A stretch of 64,000 nt of DNA from Mucilaginibacter sp. PAMC 26640 (lineage in GTDB: Bacteria; Bacteroidota; Bacteroidia; Sphingobacteriales; Sphingobacteriaceae): contig CP014773.1 of NCBI GenBank assembly GCA_001596135.1, forward strand, positions 992,001 to 1,056,000, given 5' to 3'. A model generated the notes under the pieces. That model was not told where the DNA came from and made no database searches. It was given only the letters and a program-made list of their open reading frames with translations. Positions 17,874-27,454 of this stretch are shown here, piece by piece (within the stretch, counting starts at the first letter, position 1; each line of letters starts with the position of its first letter). A program made the position numbers and the translations under genes.

Positions 17874-19013
17874 ATGAAATTACGCTACATAGTCCCTCTT
17901 CTGTTAATAATTACCGCCTGCAATAAAACACCAAAATTAGAATTGACAGTCAAGGCACCGGAAATTGCCGATGGCCTTGTTACTTTAAAACAGGCCGGCA
18001 CGTTGGCTTTTAACGAGCCTTTTAAAAACGGCGAACTTTCTGCAAATAAGCAGTTGCAGTCGCCCGGGTATTATCAGCTGAATATTATAAATAACAATGC
18101 GGCGATCACCACCAGGCCCGGGTTTGATGTTTACCTGGAAAACGGCGCCTATACCATCGAGCTGCAAAAAGGCAAACCGGATGCTTATCCCAATATCACG
18201 ACCACTTCTGCCACGCAAAAAGAATTGACCGAGTACTACAAACTGGACAACCAAATGGCTGGAGCGGTGGACCAGCAGATAGATTCATTAAGCCGCTATC
18301 TCAAAACAGCAGCTGCGGCAAAATTATCTAAAAATGACCGGGCCGACATTTATACCCATACACGTGCCATCCAAAAACAGCGCCGTGAACTGGATCTGCA
18401 GATCTTGCAAAAATATATTTCAGAACACCCCAACAATAAAATTGCCGCTCATATCATGAATCAGCAATATGTTGCGGAGAACCCCACCGGGTACAATGCT
18501 GTTTTCCAGAAATTTAGTGCAGATCTGAAAACAAGCGATGACGGATTAAAGATCGGCAATAAACTAATGCCTCTGCTGGGCGTGCTCACCAATGCTGCTG
18601 CTCCTGAAATTGTTGGCAGCACCCCGAAAGGCGCTCCCTTCAGTAAATCGATGGTGAACAAAAAAGCAATTCTAGTAGAATTTTGGAAACCCAGTAACAG
18701 TACCAGCCGCCTGTTGCATCAACAATTGATACAGGGCATTATTCTTACCCCTGCAGACCAAAAAAACCTTGCCATACTAAGTGTATCTATCGACGAAAAC
18801 CGTGCCGCCTGGATGGAAGCGATAAAAGACGAGCATAAGGAGTGGCTGGATATATCCGACCTGAAAGGCGACAGCTCGCCAAACGTAAGCGCATGGGGAA
18901 TTAAAGCCGTGCCGGCATTTTATATACTGGATAACAACTGGCACATGATAAAGGCCGGCGTAGATTTTGCCGACATAGATACCGAAGTACATGAATACCT
19001 GAAGAAACATTAA
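17874..19013 (+). CDS. TlpA-like thioredoxin-fold lipoprotein without a CxxC site
   Basis: The 379-residue product has a lipoprotein signal (MKLRYIVPLLLIITACNK). Next comes a DUF4369-like beta domain up to residue ~110, a helical middle, and a C-terminal thioredoxin-fold domain from about residue 245. In this family the strand after the first beta-alpha unit carries WxxWCxPC. Here it reads VEFWKPSNSTSRLLHQQL, so both redox cysteines are missing. The cis-Pro region (AVPAFYILDNNW) is present. The protein is therefore probably a non-redox binding or scaffold variant. It is a single-gene unit. Confidence 0.85.
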   Translation: MKLRYIVPLLLIITACNKTPKLELTVKAPEIADGLVTLKQAGTLAFNEPFKNGELSANKQLQSPGYYQLNIINNNAAITTRPGFDVYLENGAYTIELQKGKPDAYPNITTTSATQKELTEYYKLDNQMAGAVDQQIDSLSRYLKTAAAAKLSKNDRADIYTHTRAIQKQRRELDLQILQKYISEHPNNKIAAHIMNQQYVAENPTGYNAVFQKFSADLKTSDDGLKIGNKLMPLLGVLTNAAAPEIVGSTPKGAPFSKSMVNKKAILVEFWKPSNSTSRLLHQQLIQGIILTPADQKNLAILSVSIDENRAAWMEAIKDEHKEWLDISDLKGDSSPNVSAWGIKAVPAFYILDNNWHMIKAGVDFADIDTEVHEYLKKH

Positions 19014-19075
19014 AGTCGAATGGACCGGATATCTCATCCCTATACCGGTATTGGGATAGGTTGCTGTAGAACCGG

Positions 19076-19741
19076 CTAATGGATAGCGATCACCTTATCC
19101 TTCAGCACCCCAAAAATGCTGTCATTTTTTTGGCTGCGGATAGCCACCTTACCGGTAAACTTGCCGAAAGAGGGCAGTATGGCCATGTTTTTACCAAAAG
19201 CAAAACATGGCAAAGTAATGCGCTGGCGACCGCGGCCCACCAAACTTACACCAGGGTGAATATGGCCGCAAAGCACATAGCCGCCTTCAGCCCTAACAGC
19301 GGGTTCCGCAAGGGGATGATGCAGCATGAGAAATGGACCAACGCTTAACTTTTCGGCCAGCACAATACCTAATTCCAGGTAGTGGTTATCTTGTATAATA
19401 TCATGATTGCCCTTTACCAGGATGATCTGCAACCTGGGGAACTGGCTGCGCCACAACACAAACCAATCCCAGTCGGCATTGAGGTCACTGTGGAAAAAAT
19501 CGCCCAAAAAAATGATCTTTTCGGGTTTGTGTTCATGGATAAGATCTGATAGCATGGCGAGGTCATCCTGCTCCATATCCCTCGGGATGGCAATCCCCGC
19601 TTTGCGGAAATGCCCCACCTTACCCAAGTGCACATCAGCTGCAATTAGCGCCTTTTCCTGCTGCCAGTAAATGGCCTTTTGCGGTAACAATAAAAGATCC
19701 TGGTCTAAAAAATTAAATGGGGTACCCGCACTCATCGTCAT
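19076..19741 (-). CDS. pdeM: PdeM-type phosphoesterase (ligase-associated DNA-damage-response endonuclease family)
   Basis: The calcineurin-like metallophosphoesterase has all signature blocks: ADVHLGKVGHFRKAGIAIP, FLGDFFHSDLNADW, VKGNHD and LCGHIHPG. The AD-VHLGK ... FRKAG pattern is that of PdeM, found in the Lhr/ligase/exonuclease repair cluster. Here none of those partners lie next to it. I place the start at 19741 (MTMSAGTPFNFL). An open frame reaches back to 19795, but a -7-like box TATCTTTG at 19756-19749 sits inside that extension. ATG 19735 is an alternative. Confidence 0.88.
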   Translation of the reverse strand: MTMSAGTPFNFLDQDLLLLPQKAIYWQQEKALIAADVHLGKVGHFRKAGIAIPRDMEQDDLAMLSDLIHEHKPEKIIFLGDFFHSDLNADWDWFVLWRSQFPRLQIILVKGNHDIIQDNHYLELGIVLAEKLSVGPFLMLHHPLAEPAVRAEGGYVLCGHIHPGVSLVGRGRQRITLPCFAFGKNMAILPSFGKFTGKVAIRSQKNDSIFGVLKDKVIAIH

Positions 19742-19897
19742 ATCGGGGCAAAGATAAGGCTTAAAATTTAATGGCGATGAACAGCCCCACCCCAACGCTA
19801 CCGTAGAGCAACTGGCCCGCGCCCCGGGAGTTTGGTCAGGATTCTAAAGAATCATTACCACCGTGCTCCCAACTAAAGAATTTTGATTGCACTAGCT

Positions 19898-20695
19898 CTA
19901 TTTCACGCTTTTACGTTGCACAATGAAGTACCCTGCTACAAAAACAACAACAGATATGATAAGTGCTACAAAAACATCCTTTGTAAATACATCTATCACG
20001 ATATCGTGCGCCGGGCCTTTTTTATTCTTTATCATACTGCTTAGCGCCACCATAGGGTGCGAATAAGGGAGCAGGTAGGCGTATTCCCAGTGTTTGGTTG
20101 CTGCCGTTACGCCAACTATAGTGAGCACGAAACCAATGCCCATCGGCTTTAAAAAATCGCTCCACAAAAGGCTAAGCAAAAACTGGATAGACAGGATCCC
20201 TAATGAAGAAAGCAAAAGTTTAAAATATACCTGCGTAAGCTGCCATTCCAGATGATAGCTGTTAAACTGCAGTTCGGGCTTTAATACACCCAGTAAATTG
20301 CCAAACCCAATGGTAAACAATACAAACAGGGAAAGGCATAACAGTATCAGAAAAACGGCATAAAAAAATTTAGCCCCGTAAACAGACCAGCGCGAGATGG
20401 GTAAACTAAACAAGCTTTTCCAGGTATCGGCTTTATGCTCTATGTTGTTTACGGAGTAAGCAATAAATATGGTGTACATGGGTAATAATAACGAACCCAT
20501 TATACCCAGGCTAACAGACGCAAACTGCAGCCACAGCATTATGGGCTGCATGGCAACAAATTTTTCGCTCTTAAAATAAAATATAGCCATCGCCAGCAAA
20601 CTGATCAGCAGCGGCAATATAATGGCACTCCAAAAACCCAAAGTTTTGCGGCTCTTGTAAAATTCCGACCGGAATGATAATAAAAATCCTTTCAT
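19898..20695 (-). CDS. ABC-2 type transporter permease
   Basis: The 265-residue membrane protein has about six hydrophobic segments, beginning around residue 20, and the ABC-2 layout of the BcrB/NatB kind. It starts MKGFLLSFRSEFYKSRKT, typical of this permease class. It lies five bases after the ATP-binding gene and shares its operon. Substrate unknown. The LytS/LytTR pair divergent from this operon is a possible regulator, since such pairings are frequent. Confidence 0.9.
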   Translation of the reverse strand: MKGFLLSFRSEFYKSRKTLGFWSAIILPLLISLLAMAIFYFKSEKFVAMQPIMLWLQFASVSLGIMGSLLLPMYTIFIAYSVNNIEHKADTWKSLFSLPISRWSVYGAKFFYAVFLILLCLSLFVLFTIGFGNLLGVLKPELQFNSYHLEWQLTQVYFKLLLSSLGILSIQFLLSLLWSDFLKPMGIGFVLTIVGVTAATKHWEYAYLLPYSHPMVALSSMIKNKKGPAHDIVIDVFTKDVFVALIISVVVFVAGYFIVQRKSVK

Positions 20696-20700
20696 CGTGA

Positions 20701-21600
20701 TCAGGCGTTTTGGGTAATGGACAAAAACAGATTTTCCAGGTCTTTATGCTGCTTGTTGATCGCAAATACGGTAATGCCATTCTGGTTTAGCAACCCGTTA
20801 ATGGCACCCATTTGCTTTTTAGAAGTAAATGGCACCGTTAAGCTTTCATTGTTGATATCAGTAACGTCATAGTCGTTTCGCCTCAACAGGTTTGCCGCAT
20901 CCACCGGGTTATCGGTATCAATAAACACCTGCGGCTGGCTTATGGCTTCCAAATCTTTCACACTCCCCTGAAATAGCAGCTCGCCATGGTTGATGATACC
21001 TACATGGGTAGCCATCCGTTCAATCTCTGCTAATAAATGACTGCTGATAAATACGGTTTTGCCATGATCTTTTACAAGCCGCATCAGCAGTTCGCGGATC
21101 TCGATGATACCATTTGGATCTAAGCCGTTAGTGGGCTCATCTAATATCAGGAGTTTCGGGTCGCTTAGCAGGGCAAGGGCAATACCCAATCGCTGTTTCA
21201 TCCCCAGTGAATATTGGCCTGCCTTTTTTTGGGCGGCGGCGGTTAGTTTCACCAGGCCCAGCATTTCATCAACACGGGCCTCTTTTACACCCAGCAACAT
21301 GGCTCGGTTCAATAAATTTTCGCGCCCGCTCATGTGGGCATATATAGCAGGCTGCTCTATCAGCGAACCAATTTGTGATAATATAGCGATGCGGTTGGTT
21401 TGCAGCTCTTGCTCAAAAATAAAAATGCTGCCTTCGTCTGTTTTTAACAGGTTGAGCAGCATTTTAATTGTAGTGGTTTTACCGGCACCGTTTGGCCCCA
21501 AAAAACCATAGATACTTCCCTGCGGAACTTGTAGTGATAGTGATTTAACAACCTGCTGGCTGCCAAAGCTGAACGACAGCCCTTCGGTGCGAATTACCAT
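20701..21600 (-). CDS. ABC transporter ATP-binding protein (BcrA/CcmA-like)
   Basis: The 299-residue ATPase has Walker A GPNGAGKTT, a Q-loop, the signature YSLGMKQRLGIAL, Walker B LLILDEPTNGLDPNG, and a switch His in SSHLLAE. The C-terminal ~90 residues form an extension typical of ABC-2 exporter ATPases. It is between a small membrane protein and the permease. The operon probably exports a peptide or lipid-like compound. The substrate is not readable. Confidence 0.94.
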   Translation of the reverse strand: MVIRTEGLSFSFGSQQVVKSLSLQVPQGSIYGFLGPNGAGKTTTIKMLLNLLKTDEGSIFIFEQELQTNRIAILSQIGSLIEQPAIYAHMSGRENLLNRAMLLGVKEARVDEMLGLVKLTAAAQKKAGQYSLGMKQRLGIALALLSDPKLLILDEPTNGLDPNGIIEIRELLMRLVKDHGKTVFISSHLLAEIERMATHVGIINHGELLFQGSVKDLEAISQPQVFIDTDNPVDAANLLRRNDYDVTDINNESLTVPFTSKKQMGAINGLLNQNGITVFAINKQHKDLENLFLSITQNA

Positions 21601-21806
21601 ACGTTCTCTTGCGCTACAGATACCACCGTTTTTACCAGGCTAACTCCTTTTATAAAAAGTGATTTAGCTTGCGAGGCCGAAGTATGGGCAGCAGTAAATT
21701 GTTGTGTACGTTGTTCAAACTGGTAACTAACTCCCATTACTATGGCAAATAATACAGGTGCCAATAATAAGATGAATGGATTTGAGTTGGAAACTAACTT
21801 TTTCAT
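21594..21806 (-). CDS. Small single-span membrane protein heading the ABC operon
   Basis: The 70-residue product begins MKKLVSNSNPFILLLAPVLF and has one hydrophobic segment at residues ~9-27, followed by a Gln/Ser/Thr-rich tail. It overlaps the ATP-binding gene by seven bases, which argues for a real coupled gene. I do not recognise a family. It may be a transporter accessory or signal peptide-like protein. Confidence 0.6.
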   Translation of the reverse strand: MKKLVSNSNPFILLLAPVLFAIVMGVSYQFEQRTQQFTAAHTSASQAKSLFIKGVSLVKTVVSVAQENVW

Positions 21807-22030
21807 TACTGTGATTGTTTTGATAGAACAAAGGAATACTAAATAACTTGCCCCCTAAAAACATTTAGACCAACAGCCTGCAATTGTAGATGAACGGTAC
21901 TTTTTGGCATTAAACCTTTTCATCGGCTAAAAATGCCCGTTGGTCGAAAACCGGGCTGCTTAGATATAATACCGGGCCGCCTTTGGCAGCAATGTATTAC
22001 ATTAGGTGCTTTTAAAGAATTGGATATTTA

Positions 22031-23041
22031 ATGAAAAGAAGCTGGCAAATATTCTGGCATGTGTTTTTTTGGCTCAGCATGATCTCGTTCTTCGTGTTCG
22101 TGGCGCATAGCAACGGCAAAACCAGCTTCAAAAATCTGCTGATCATTTTTGTTGTTTTCGGTGTAATTAATATCGGGCTTTTTTACCTTAACTATTTGGT
22201 ATTTATCCCGCAATATCTCGATACCAAAAAATACAAATCGTACGCTGCTATCATAGCGGCTACGGTAATGGTACTTGGAGTTGTTAAGTACGGAGCGGCG
22301 CTGCTATTTAAATCTACCATTTTAGTGCGCGCGGGTATTCCAATTGGGTTTTGGCAATACCTGCTTAGTTCTGCATTTACCAGTATTATTTTTGTTTTTT
22401 TGAGTACGGTATTGAGGTTTACCGTAGATTGGTTCTTGAACGAACGCGTACAGCGCGATCTCGAAAACCAGCGCCTTACGGCAGAATTGTCTTTTCTTAA
22501 ATCGCAGATCAATCCGCACTTTCTCTTCAACTCCTTAAACAGTATTTATTCGCTGGCCTATCAAAAATCGGACACTACGCCCGAGGCCATCCTTAAGCTA
22601 TCGGAAATTATGCGCTACATGCTATATGAGTGTAACGACAATAAGGTAGAATTAACCAAAGAGTTGCAATACCTGCAAAATTACATCGATCTGCAAAAGA
22701 TCCGCTTCGGCAATAAGGCGTTCATCAATTTCGAAGTGAATGGTGAAGTAACCGATCAGTCGATTGTCCCATTATTGCTTATCTCTTTTATCGAAAACGC
22801 CTTTAAACACGGTGTGGCAAACGATCCCATTTCGCCAATTTTATTAAAGATCAACCTGAGTGATGGCCGCCTTTACTTTTTTGTACAGAATAAGAAGCAT
22901 ACGCATAACCGGGATGCATCAGGTGGTATCGGTTTAATCAATGTTAAACGCCGGCTCGATCTGCTATATCCTAATAATTATAATTTAGAAATTCGCGACG
23001 AAGCGGATACTTACACTGTGCAATTATCCTTAGTTTTATAG
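22031..23041 (+). CDS. LytS/YehU-type sensor histidine kinase
   Basis: The 336-residue kinase has four hydrophobic segments in residues ~7-130, a short coiled linker, and the His_kinase domain of the LytS family. The phosphoacceptor is H163 in QINPHFLFNSLN. The C-terminal ATPase domain carries LISFIENAFKHG and a GGIGLINVKRRL box. There is no obvious extracellular sensor domain, so the membrane part senses. It lies three bases before its response regulator and divergent from an ABC operon. Confidence 0.93.
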   Translation: MKRSWQIFWHVFFWLSMISFFVFVAHSNGKTSFKNLLIIFVVFGVINIGLFYLNYLVFIPQYLDTKKYKSYAAIIAATVMVLGVVKYGAALLFKSTILVRAGIPIGFWQYLLSSAFTSIIFVFLSTVLRFTVDWFLNERVQRDLENQRLTAELSFLKSQINPHFLFNSLNSIYSLAYQKSDTTPEAILKLSEIMRYMLYECNDNKVELTKELQYLQNYIDLQKIRFGNKAFINFEVNGEVTDQSIVPLLLISFIENAFKHGVANDPISPILLKINLSDGRLYFFVQNKKHTHNRDASGGIGLINVKRRLDLLYPNNYNLEIRDEADTYTVQLSLVL

Positions 23042-23043
23042 CC

Positions 23044-23769
23044 ATGATCAGATGCCTTGTTGTTGACGATGAGCCCCTGGCCCTCCACATAATGGAAGAT
23101 TATATCTCCAAAATCCCTTTTTTGAAATTGGTTAAATCAACCACTAACCCAATAGAGGCATTAACCCTGGTACAGGATGGTGGTATCGACCTGGTATTTC
23201 TGGACGTTCAGATGCCCGAGTTAACCGGCATCCAGTTCCTCAAGATCTCAAACGGTAAAGCGAAAGTTATCCTTTGTACCGCCTACCCGCAATATGCGCT
23301 GGAAGGGTATGAGCTGGATGTGATTGATTACCTGCTTAAACCCATTGCTTTCGACCGGTTTTTTAAATCGGTACAAAAGGCCCAAGCAGTATTAATACCT
23401 GTGGCTAAACCGGCGGTTACGGCAGAACCGGCCAGGCAGGATGATTTTTTGAGCGACTTTATCTTTGTGAAAACCGAGCACAAAATTCAGAAAGTATACC
23501 TGCACGATATTTTGTTTATAGAGGGCCTGAAAGATTACATATCCATATTTACCCCGGCAGAGCGGATCATTACCCTGCAAGGCATGAAGAAAATGGAAGA
23601 TGCCCTGCCCGAAAAGCATTTTATGCGGGTGCATAAATCCTACATCGTATCCATCAACAAAATCGATAGCATCGAACGCAGCCGGATCTTTATCGGCGAA
23701 AAGATCATCCCCGTAGGCGATACCTACCGCGAAGATTTCTTTAAAATTGTAGACGGGAAAAATATTTAA
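23044..23769 (+). CDS. LytTR-type response regulator
   Basis: The 241-residue protein has a receiver domain (acidic pocket D8/D9, phosphoacceptor D54 in LVFLDVQMPE, Lys in DYLLKPI) and a C-terminal LytTR DNA-binding domain (FVKTEHKIQKVYLHDILFIE ... FMRVHKSYIVSINKI). It forms a two-component system with the kinase directly upstream. LytTR regulators often control adjacent exporter genes. The divergent ABC operon at 19.9-21.8 kb is the natural candidate. Confidence 0.94.
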   Translation: MIRCLVVDDEPLALHIMEDYISKIPFLKLVKSTTNPIEALTLVQDGGIDLVFLDVQMPELTGIQFLKISNGKAKVILCTAYPQYALEGYELDVIDYLLKPIAFDRFFKSVQKAQAVLIPVAKPAVTAEPARQDDFLSDFIFVKTEHKIQKVYLHDILFIEGLKDYISIFTPAERIITLQGMKKMEDALPEKHFMRVHKSYIVSINKIDSIERSRIFIGEKIIPVGDTYREDFFKIVDGKNI

Positions 23770-23799
23770 TCCGCTTAGCTGTTCGCAGTTACTAACCCA

Positions 23800-24477
23800 C
23801 TAGATCAGCTCCAAAACTTCGATCAAATTATTAATTACCTTATCCGGATTTGCGGTTAACAATTGCTCATGCGTGTGTGCGCCGGTAGTAATACCGATGC
23901 TTAATCCACAACCGGCATTTTGCCCCTCTTCAATATCGATGATAGAGTCGCCAACCTTGGCCACACTATTACTATCTGAAACGTTGAATTTCTTCATTGC
24001 CAGGAGGATCATATCGGGGTTTGGCCTGTTGTTACTTACATCAGATGCTGTTATCAGCGCATCAAAATCCAAGCCTTCTTTCCATGCCAGTTTATCGATA
24101 ATGGATTGTGCGGTTGTTCTGTCATACCCGGTATTTAATACCCGCAGAATATTTTTCACTTTCAATGCCCGGAACAATTCAATAGCATTTGGCTGCGGCA
24201 AAATTTCAGCCGTATCATAGGCGGTCTTTAGCTGGCCCATGAAATTTTGAAAAATAGTGTCGATCAGCGCTTCATCAGTGGAATTGCCGAAAACCGATAA
24301 TATAGACCGGATAGCTTGCTTTTTTTCCTTACCAGCTCCTTCTAACAGCACCTGATCTAGCGTGAAATCAAACCCGGCTTCGTTGATCGCCTTCTGTAAA
24401 GTTTTGTAAACCAGGTTATCCTCATTAACCGTTGTACCGGCCATATCAAAAACCACCAATTTTATTTTGCTATCCAT
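23800..24477 (-). CDS. HAD-superfamily hydrolase, phosphonatase-like
   Basis: The 225-residue protein has the HAD motifs: motif I DMAGTTVNED, motif II near LNTGYDR, the motif III lysine in NRPNPDM, and motif IV KVGDSIIDIEEGQNAGC. The cap domain pattern (DNLVYKTLQKAINEAGFDF) fits the phosphonoacetaldehyde-hydrolase-like branch. The cap lysine used for Schiff-base chemistry is not evident, so I would not claim phosphonatase activity. A general phosphatase or phosphonate-related role is possible. No phosphonate genes are nearby. Confidence 0.85.
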   Translation of the reverse strand: MDSKIKLVVFDMAGTTVNEDNLVYKTLQKAINEAGFDFTLDQVLLEGAGKEKKQAIRSILSVFGNSTDEALIDTIFQNFMGQLKTAYDTAEILPQPNAIELFRALKVKNILRVLNTGYDRTTAQSIIDKLAWKEGLDFDALITASDVSNNRPNPDMILLAMKKFNVSDSNSVAKVGDSIIDIEEGQNAGCGLSIGITTGAHTHEQLLTANPDKVINNLIEVLELI

Positions 24478-24778
24478 CCTAAATATGCGCTTGTATCAAT
24501 TTAATTTGTGCTCCTGCCAGCTGATCAGTAAATTCACACCAGCTAGAAGCCACAAACAATGTTTAGCAAAACTAAACAAAGTTTATCCCTGTTGTTATTA
24601 TTGGATTATTAAATTTTTGTTAATTGCGTGGCCGACTGGTTAGTCTTAGCAAACTTTCGGCATACCAGCAGCATGGTTTTTAAACAGTAGTTTATGTTTA
24701 GCCAAATTTACCTCACCATAAATTGTTAGTCGTATTGGATAATACCTTTCGGCTATGACATTCAACAACCAACGCTCC
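24478..24778. other. Gap of about 300 bases without a recognised gene
   Basis: AT-rich leader region of the HAD hydrolase gene (minus strand) plus the space before the stop of the ABC membrane protein. I see no clear TAnnTTTG box and no repeat. Confidence 0.4.
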
Positions 24779-26470
24779 CTACACATCTGCCATTTCCACA
24801 TCGTCCCAACTCCGCTTTTTATACTGCCTGAACATTATCCAATTGATCAGCAGTGCAGGTATGATACAGATCCAGATCACCATTTCCCAGCGGGCCAACA
24901 AGTAGTGCCCATAGGCCAAAGCTCCGATAAAACCGATAATGAGTAACGAGGTGATCATTTTACCCCCGCCTTGCTTTACCACTACCGGGTTAGAAAATGG
25001 CAGCCCCTTCACCATGAACAAAGCCATGAAAATGCCGTAGATAAGGCTCACCACAAACGCTAATAAAATATCGTTAATGGCCTGCGGCCCCCAAACGGCC
25101 ACGATACCTATGCCCAGCACCAGGCAATACGGCAAAAAATATAGTGCAACAATAGCCTTGTACATGCCCGAAAGGATTTTCCCCGGTTCGCTGATGGGCA
25201 TGGCGTAATATACCCAGGCCGACTTATACTTCTCCGACATAGAAATATTCATCAAAATAGACGAAACAATAAATGTACACAGGTAGGTAATAAACACGTA
25301 AGTATGGCCATTTTGCAGCTGGTACCAGCGGTCTTCCAGCGAACTGCCTTTTCCGTTGAGTGCAAAATACAGGAAGTATATGGGCACATAGGCAAAAGCG
25401 GGGTACACCTTCATTTTAAATTCCCGGGTACGGGCGGCTAATTTCCAGGTAATGCGGAAACCGGCATTTTCCACAGGATCCGGCGCCAGGATGTTGGAGA
25501 GTTTTTCAATAAAGTTAAACTTGCCGGCTTTTTTTGGCTTGTCGGTGGCATTGCTGTTTCCATCGGACGTAGCAATCACCGAAAGCCGGCGGTTAAAGCC
25601 CGGCGCCAGTACCTTTGCAACCAGCCAGAGGCCTGCTACCGGCAGGGTTAGCCCAAGGATAGCAAGTAAACTGGTGATGAGGCTGGAGCGGCCGGCATGC
25701 AGCAGGGCTTCATTCATGGCAGCTATCCATACCGGCGGCAACAAGTAGGCCCACCAGTGGGTTAGCAGATCAATCTTACCCAGTACGGATACATTGATAA
25801 ATCGCGGCAACAAGTAGTACGAGGCGAAAATGATCACCGAGAACCCGATCTGGAAATAACTGATCACATCCTTAAACTTCTGCGGACTCACCGAGCGCAT
25901 AAATACCAGGTAAATAATATTTACAAAAAAGATGCTGAGAAAAGTAGCTTCCATCAGTTGGATAAAGAACACCGGCACAGCCAATACGCCATCCACAAAA
26001 CCAACAATGATCAACGCAGGGAAACCCTGTACCAGGGCCAGCCGCAACACATAAATACTGATATGCAAAATGCGCGAAACCGCTACCGTACGGTCATTCA
26101 CCGGGCGGGGCAGCAGGATGAACTGGTCGCGGGTATCAATTAAAACAGTGGTAAAATCGGAGATAAGCGTGAGTGCCATCAGCACCATAAATATCAAAAA
26201 GTAGTAGGTTTGCCCTACATAAGGCATGTCGTTCAGCAATAACAGTAAGCCCATAAATACGCCTGTCAGCAATTGGAAAAACCCCACCAGCCAGGGCGAT
26301 TGCTGCCCGTTATTTTTTGCTCCCTTTTTTACCGCAAACATGGCCTTTGGCCTGCGGTTATCCATCAGGAGTTTTACCTTCAGGATCTCTGCCAGCTGAT
26401 CTGTATCCACACCCGTACGTGCAAGCAATGGATATAAAAAGGATGCCGCCTTTAAAAATAGCTTATCCAT
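24779..26470 (-). CDS. ABC-2 type transporter membrane protein, 563 aa
   Basis: The 563-residue membrane protein has about a dozen hydrophobic segments, grouped in two halves separated by a polar region near residues 290-340. This is the layout of large single-chain ABC-2 exporter permeases. The gene starts two bases after the stop of the ATP-binding gene, so the two form a transporter. The C-terminus (YKKRSWDDVEMADV) is cytoplasmic-like. I do not recognise a named family. Substrate unknown. Confidence 0.82.
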   Translation of the reverse strand: MDKLFLKAASFLYPLLARTGVDTDQLAEILKVKLLMDNRRPKAMFAVKKGAKNNGQQSPWLVGFFQLLTGVFMGLLLLLNDMPYVGQTYYFLIFMVLMALTLISDFTTVLIDTRDQFILLPRPVNDRTVAVSRILHISIYVLRLALVQGFPALIIVGFVDGVLAVPVFFIQLMEATFLSIFFVNIIYLVFMRSVSPQKFKDVISYFQIGFSVIIFASYYLLPRFINVSVLGKIDLLTHWWAYLLPPVWIAAMNEALLHAGRSSLITSLLAILGLTLPVAGLWLVAKVLAPGFNRRLSVIATSDGNSNATDKPKKAGKFNFIEKLSNILAPDPVENAGFRITWKLAARTREFKMKVYPAFAYVPIYFLYFALNGKGSSLEDRWYQLQNGHTYVFITYLCTFIVSSILMNISMSEKYKSAWVYYAMPISEPGKILSGMYKAIVALYFLPYCLVLGIGIVAVWGPQAINDILLAFVVSLIYGIFMALFMVKGLPFSNPVVVKQGGGKMITSLLIIGFIGALAYGHYLLARWEMVIWICIIPALLINWIMFRQYKKRSWDDVEMADV

Positions 26471-26472
26471 AG

Positions 26473-27246
26473 TTATTCGAAGGCATTAATAATGGCATCT
26501 GTTTCATGCGTGGATTCATCCCTGCCGGTTAGTTTGGAGAATATCAATTCCAGGGTATCGCTGTGGTTTTGTTTAAGTGATTCAAAAGTACCATCGGCAA
26601 TGATCTCCCCTTTATTGATGAGCAGGATCCGGTCGGATACTTTCTCCACCACATCCATCATATGCGAGCAGTAAAAAATGGTTTTACCCTCCTGGGATAA
26701 GCGCATGATCAGCTCTTTGATCATGATCACCGCATTTGCATCAAGGCCGGAAAGTGGTTCATCCAGGATAATGATCTTAGGGTTATGAATAATGCCGGAG
26801 ATCAGCAATACTTTTTGTTTCATCCCTTTAGAGAAAGTATCCATCCGGTCGTTCCCATTGGTGCCCAGGCCAAAAGCGGCCAGCAGTTTTTGCGCCCTGG
26901 AGGTTAGCACGGCTTCCTCTAACCCGTAAAGCTTGCCAATAAAATCAAGGTACTCCATAGGGGTAAGCACATCATAGATCTCGGCATTCTCGGGCACATA
27001 CCCAATCAGCTTTTTAATGGCCAATGGATTCTCAGCCATTGAAATACCATTAACTTTTACCGTTCCCTCAAAATCGGGGATCAGCCCGGTGAGTATCTTT
27101 ACGGTGGTAGATTTACCCGCACCATTGGGGCCGATGTAGCCGATCACCTGGCCGGGATATATATCAAGCGAAAGGCCCTTTAGCACCTGTTTGGCTCCGT
27201 ATGATTTTGTTAAATTACTGATATGTATGAGCGGTTCGCCTTCCAT
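26473..27246 (-). CDS. ABC transporter ATP-binding protein
   Basis: The 257-residue ATPase has Walker A GPNGAGKST, the signature FSKGMKQKV, Walker B IIILDEPLSGLDA, and the switch His in CSHMMDVVEKV. It resembles the CcmA/NatA group that partners ABC-2 permeases. Its product pairs with the 563-residue membrane protein, and together the two genes form an operon read leftwards. Confidence 0.94.
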   Translation of the reverse strand: MEGEPLIHISNLTKSYGAKQVLKGLSLDIYPGQVIGYIGPNGAGKSTTVKILTGLIPDFEGTVKVNGISMAENPLAIKKLIGYVPENAEIYDVLTPMEYLDFIGKLYGLEEAVLTSRAQKLLAAFGLGTNGNDRMDTFSKGMKQKVLLISGIIHNPKIIILDEPLSGLDANAVIMIKELIMRLSQEGKTIFYCSHMMDVVEKVSDRILLINKGEIIADGTFESLKQNHSDTLELIFSKLTGRDESTHETDAIINAFE

Positions 27247-27417
27247 GTAGGTGTAAGTTTTATTGGCGGTAAGTTAACAAAAAATCAGTGGATGGTTGTA
27301 CAACAAAACGGCGGAGTGATTGAAAGTTAGGCGACAGACAAGCCACCCGGCACACGGTTTCCTAACTTCTTAATACACTGTTAACATTCCATACCGTTTT
27401 AGTTATTGCGGCCGGGT

Positions 27418-27425
27418 TAATTTTG
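27418..27425 (+). promoter_or_regulatory. -7 box candidate before the metallophosphoesterase gene
   Basis: TAATTTTG, an exact TAnnTTTG match, 29 bases before the ATG at 27455. No convincing -33 TTTG lies at the right distance. Confidence 0.4.
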
Positions 27426-27454
27426 CACTGGCTGGATATAGCTCAAGATAATTT

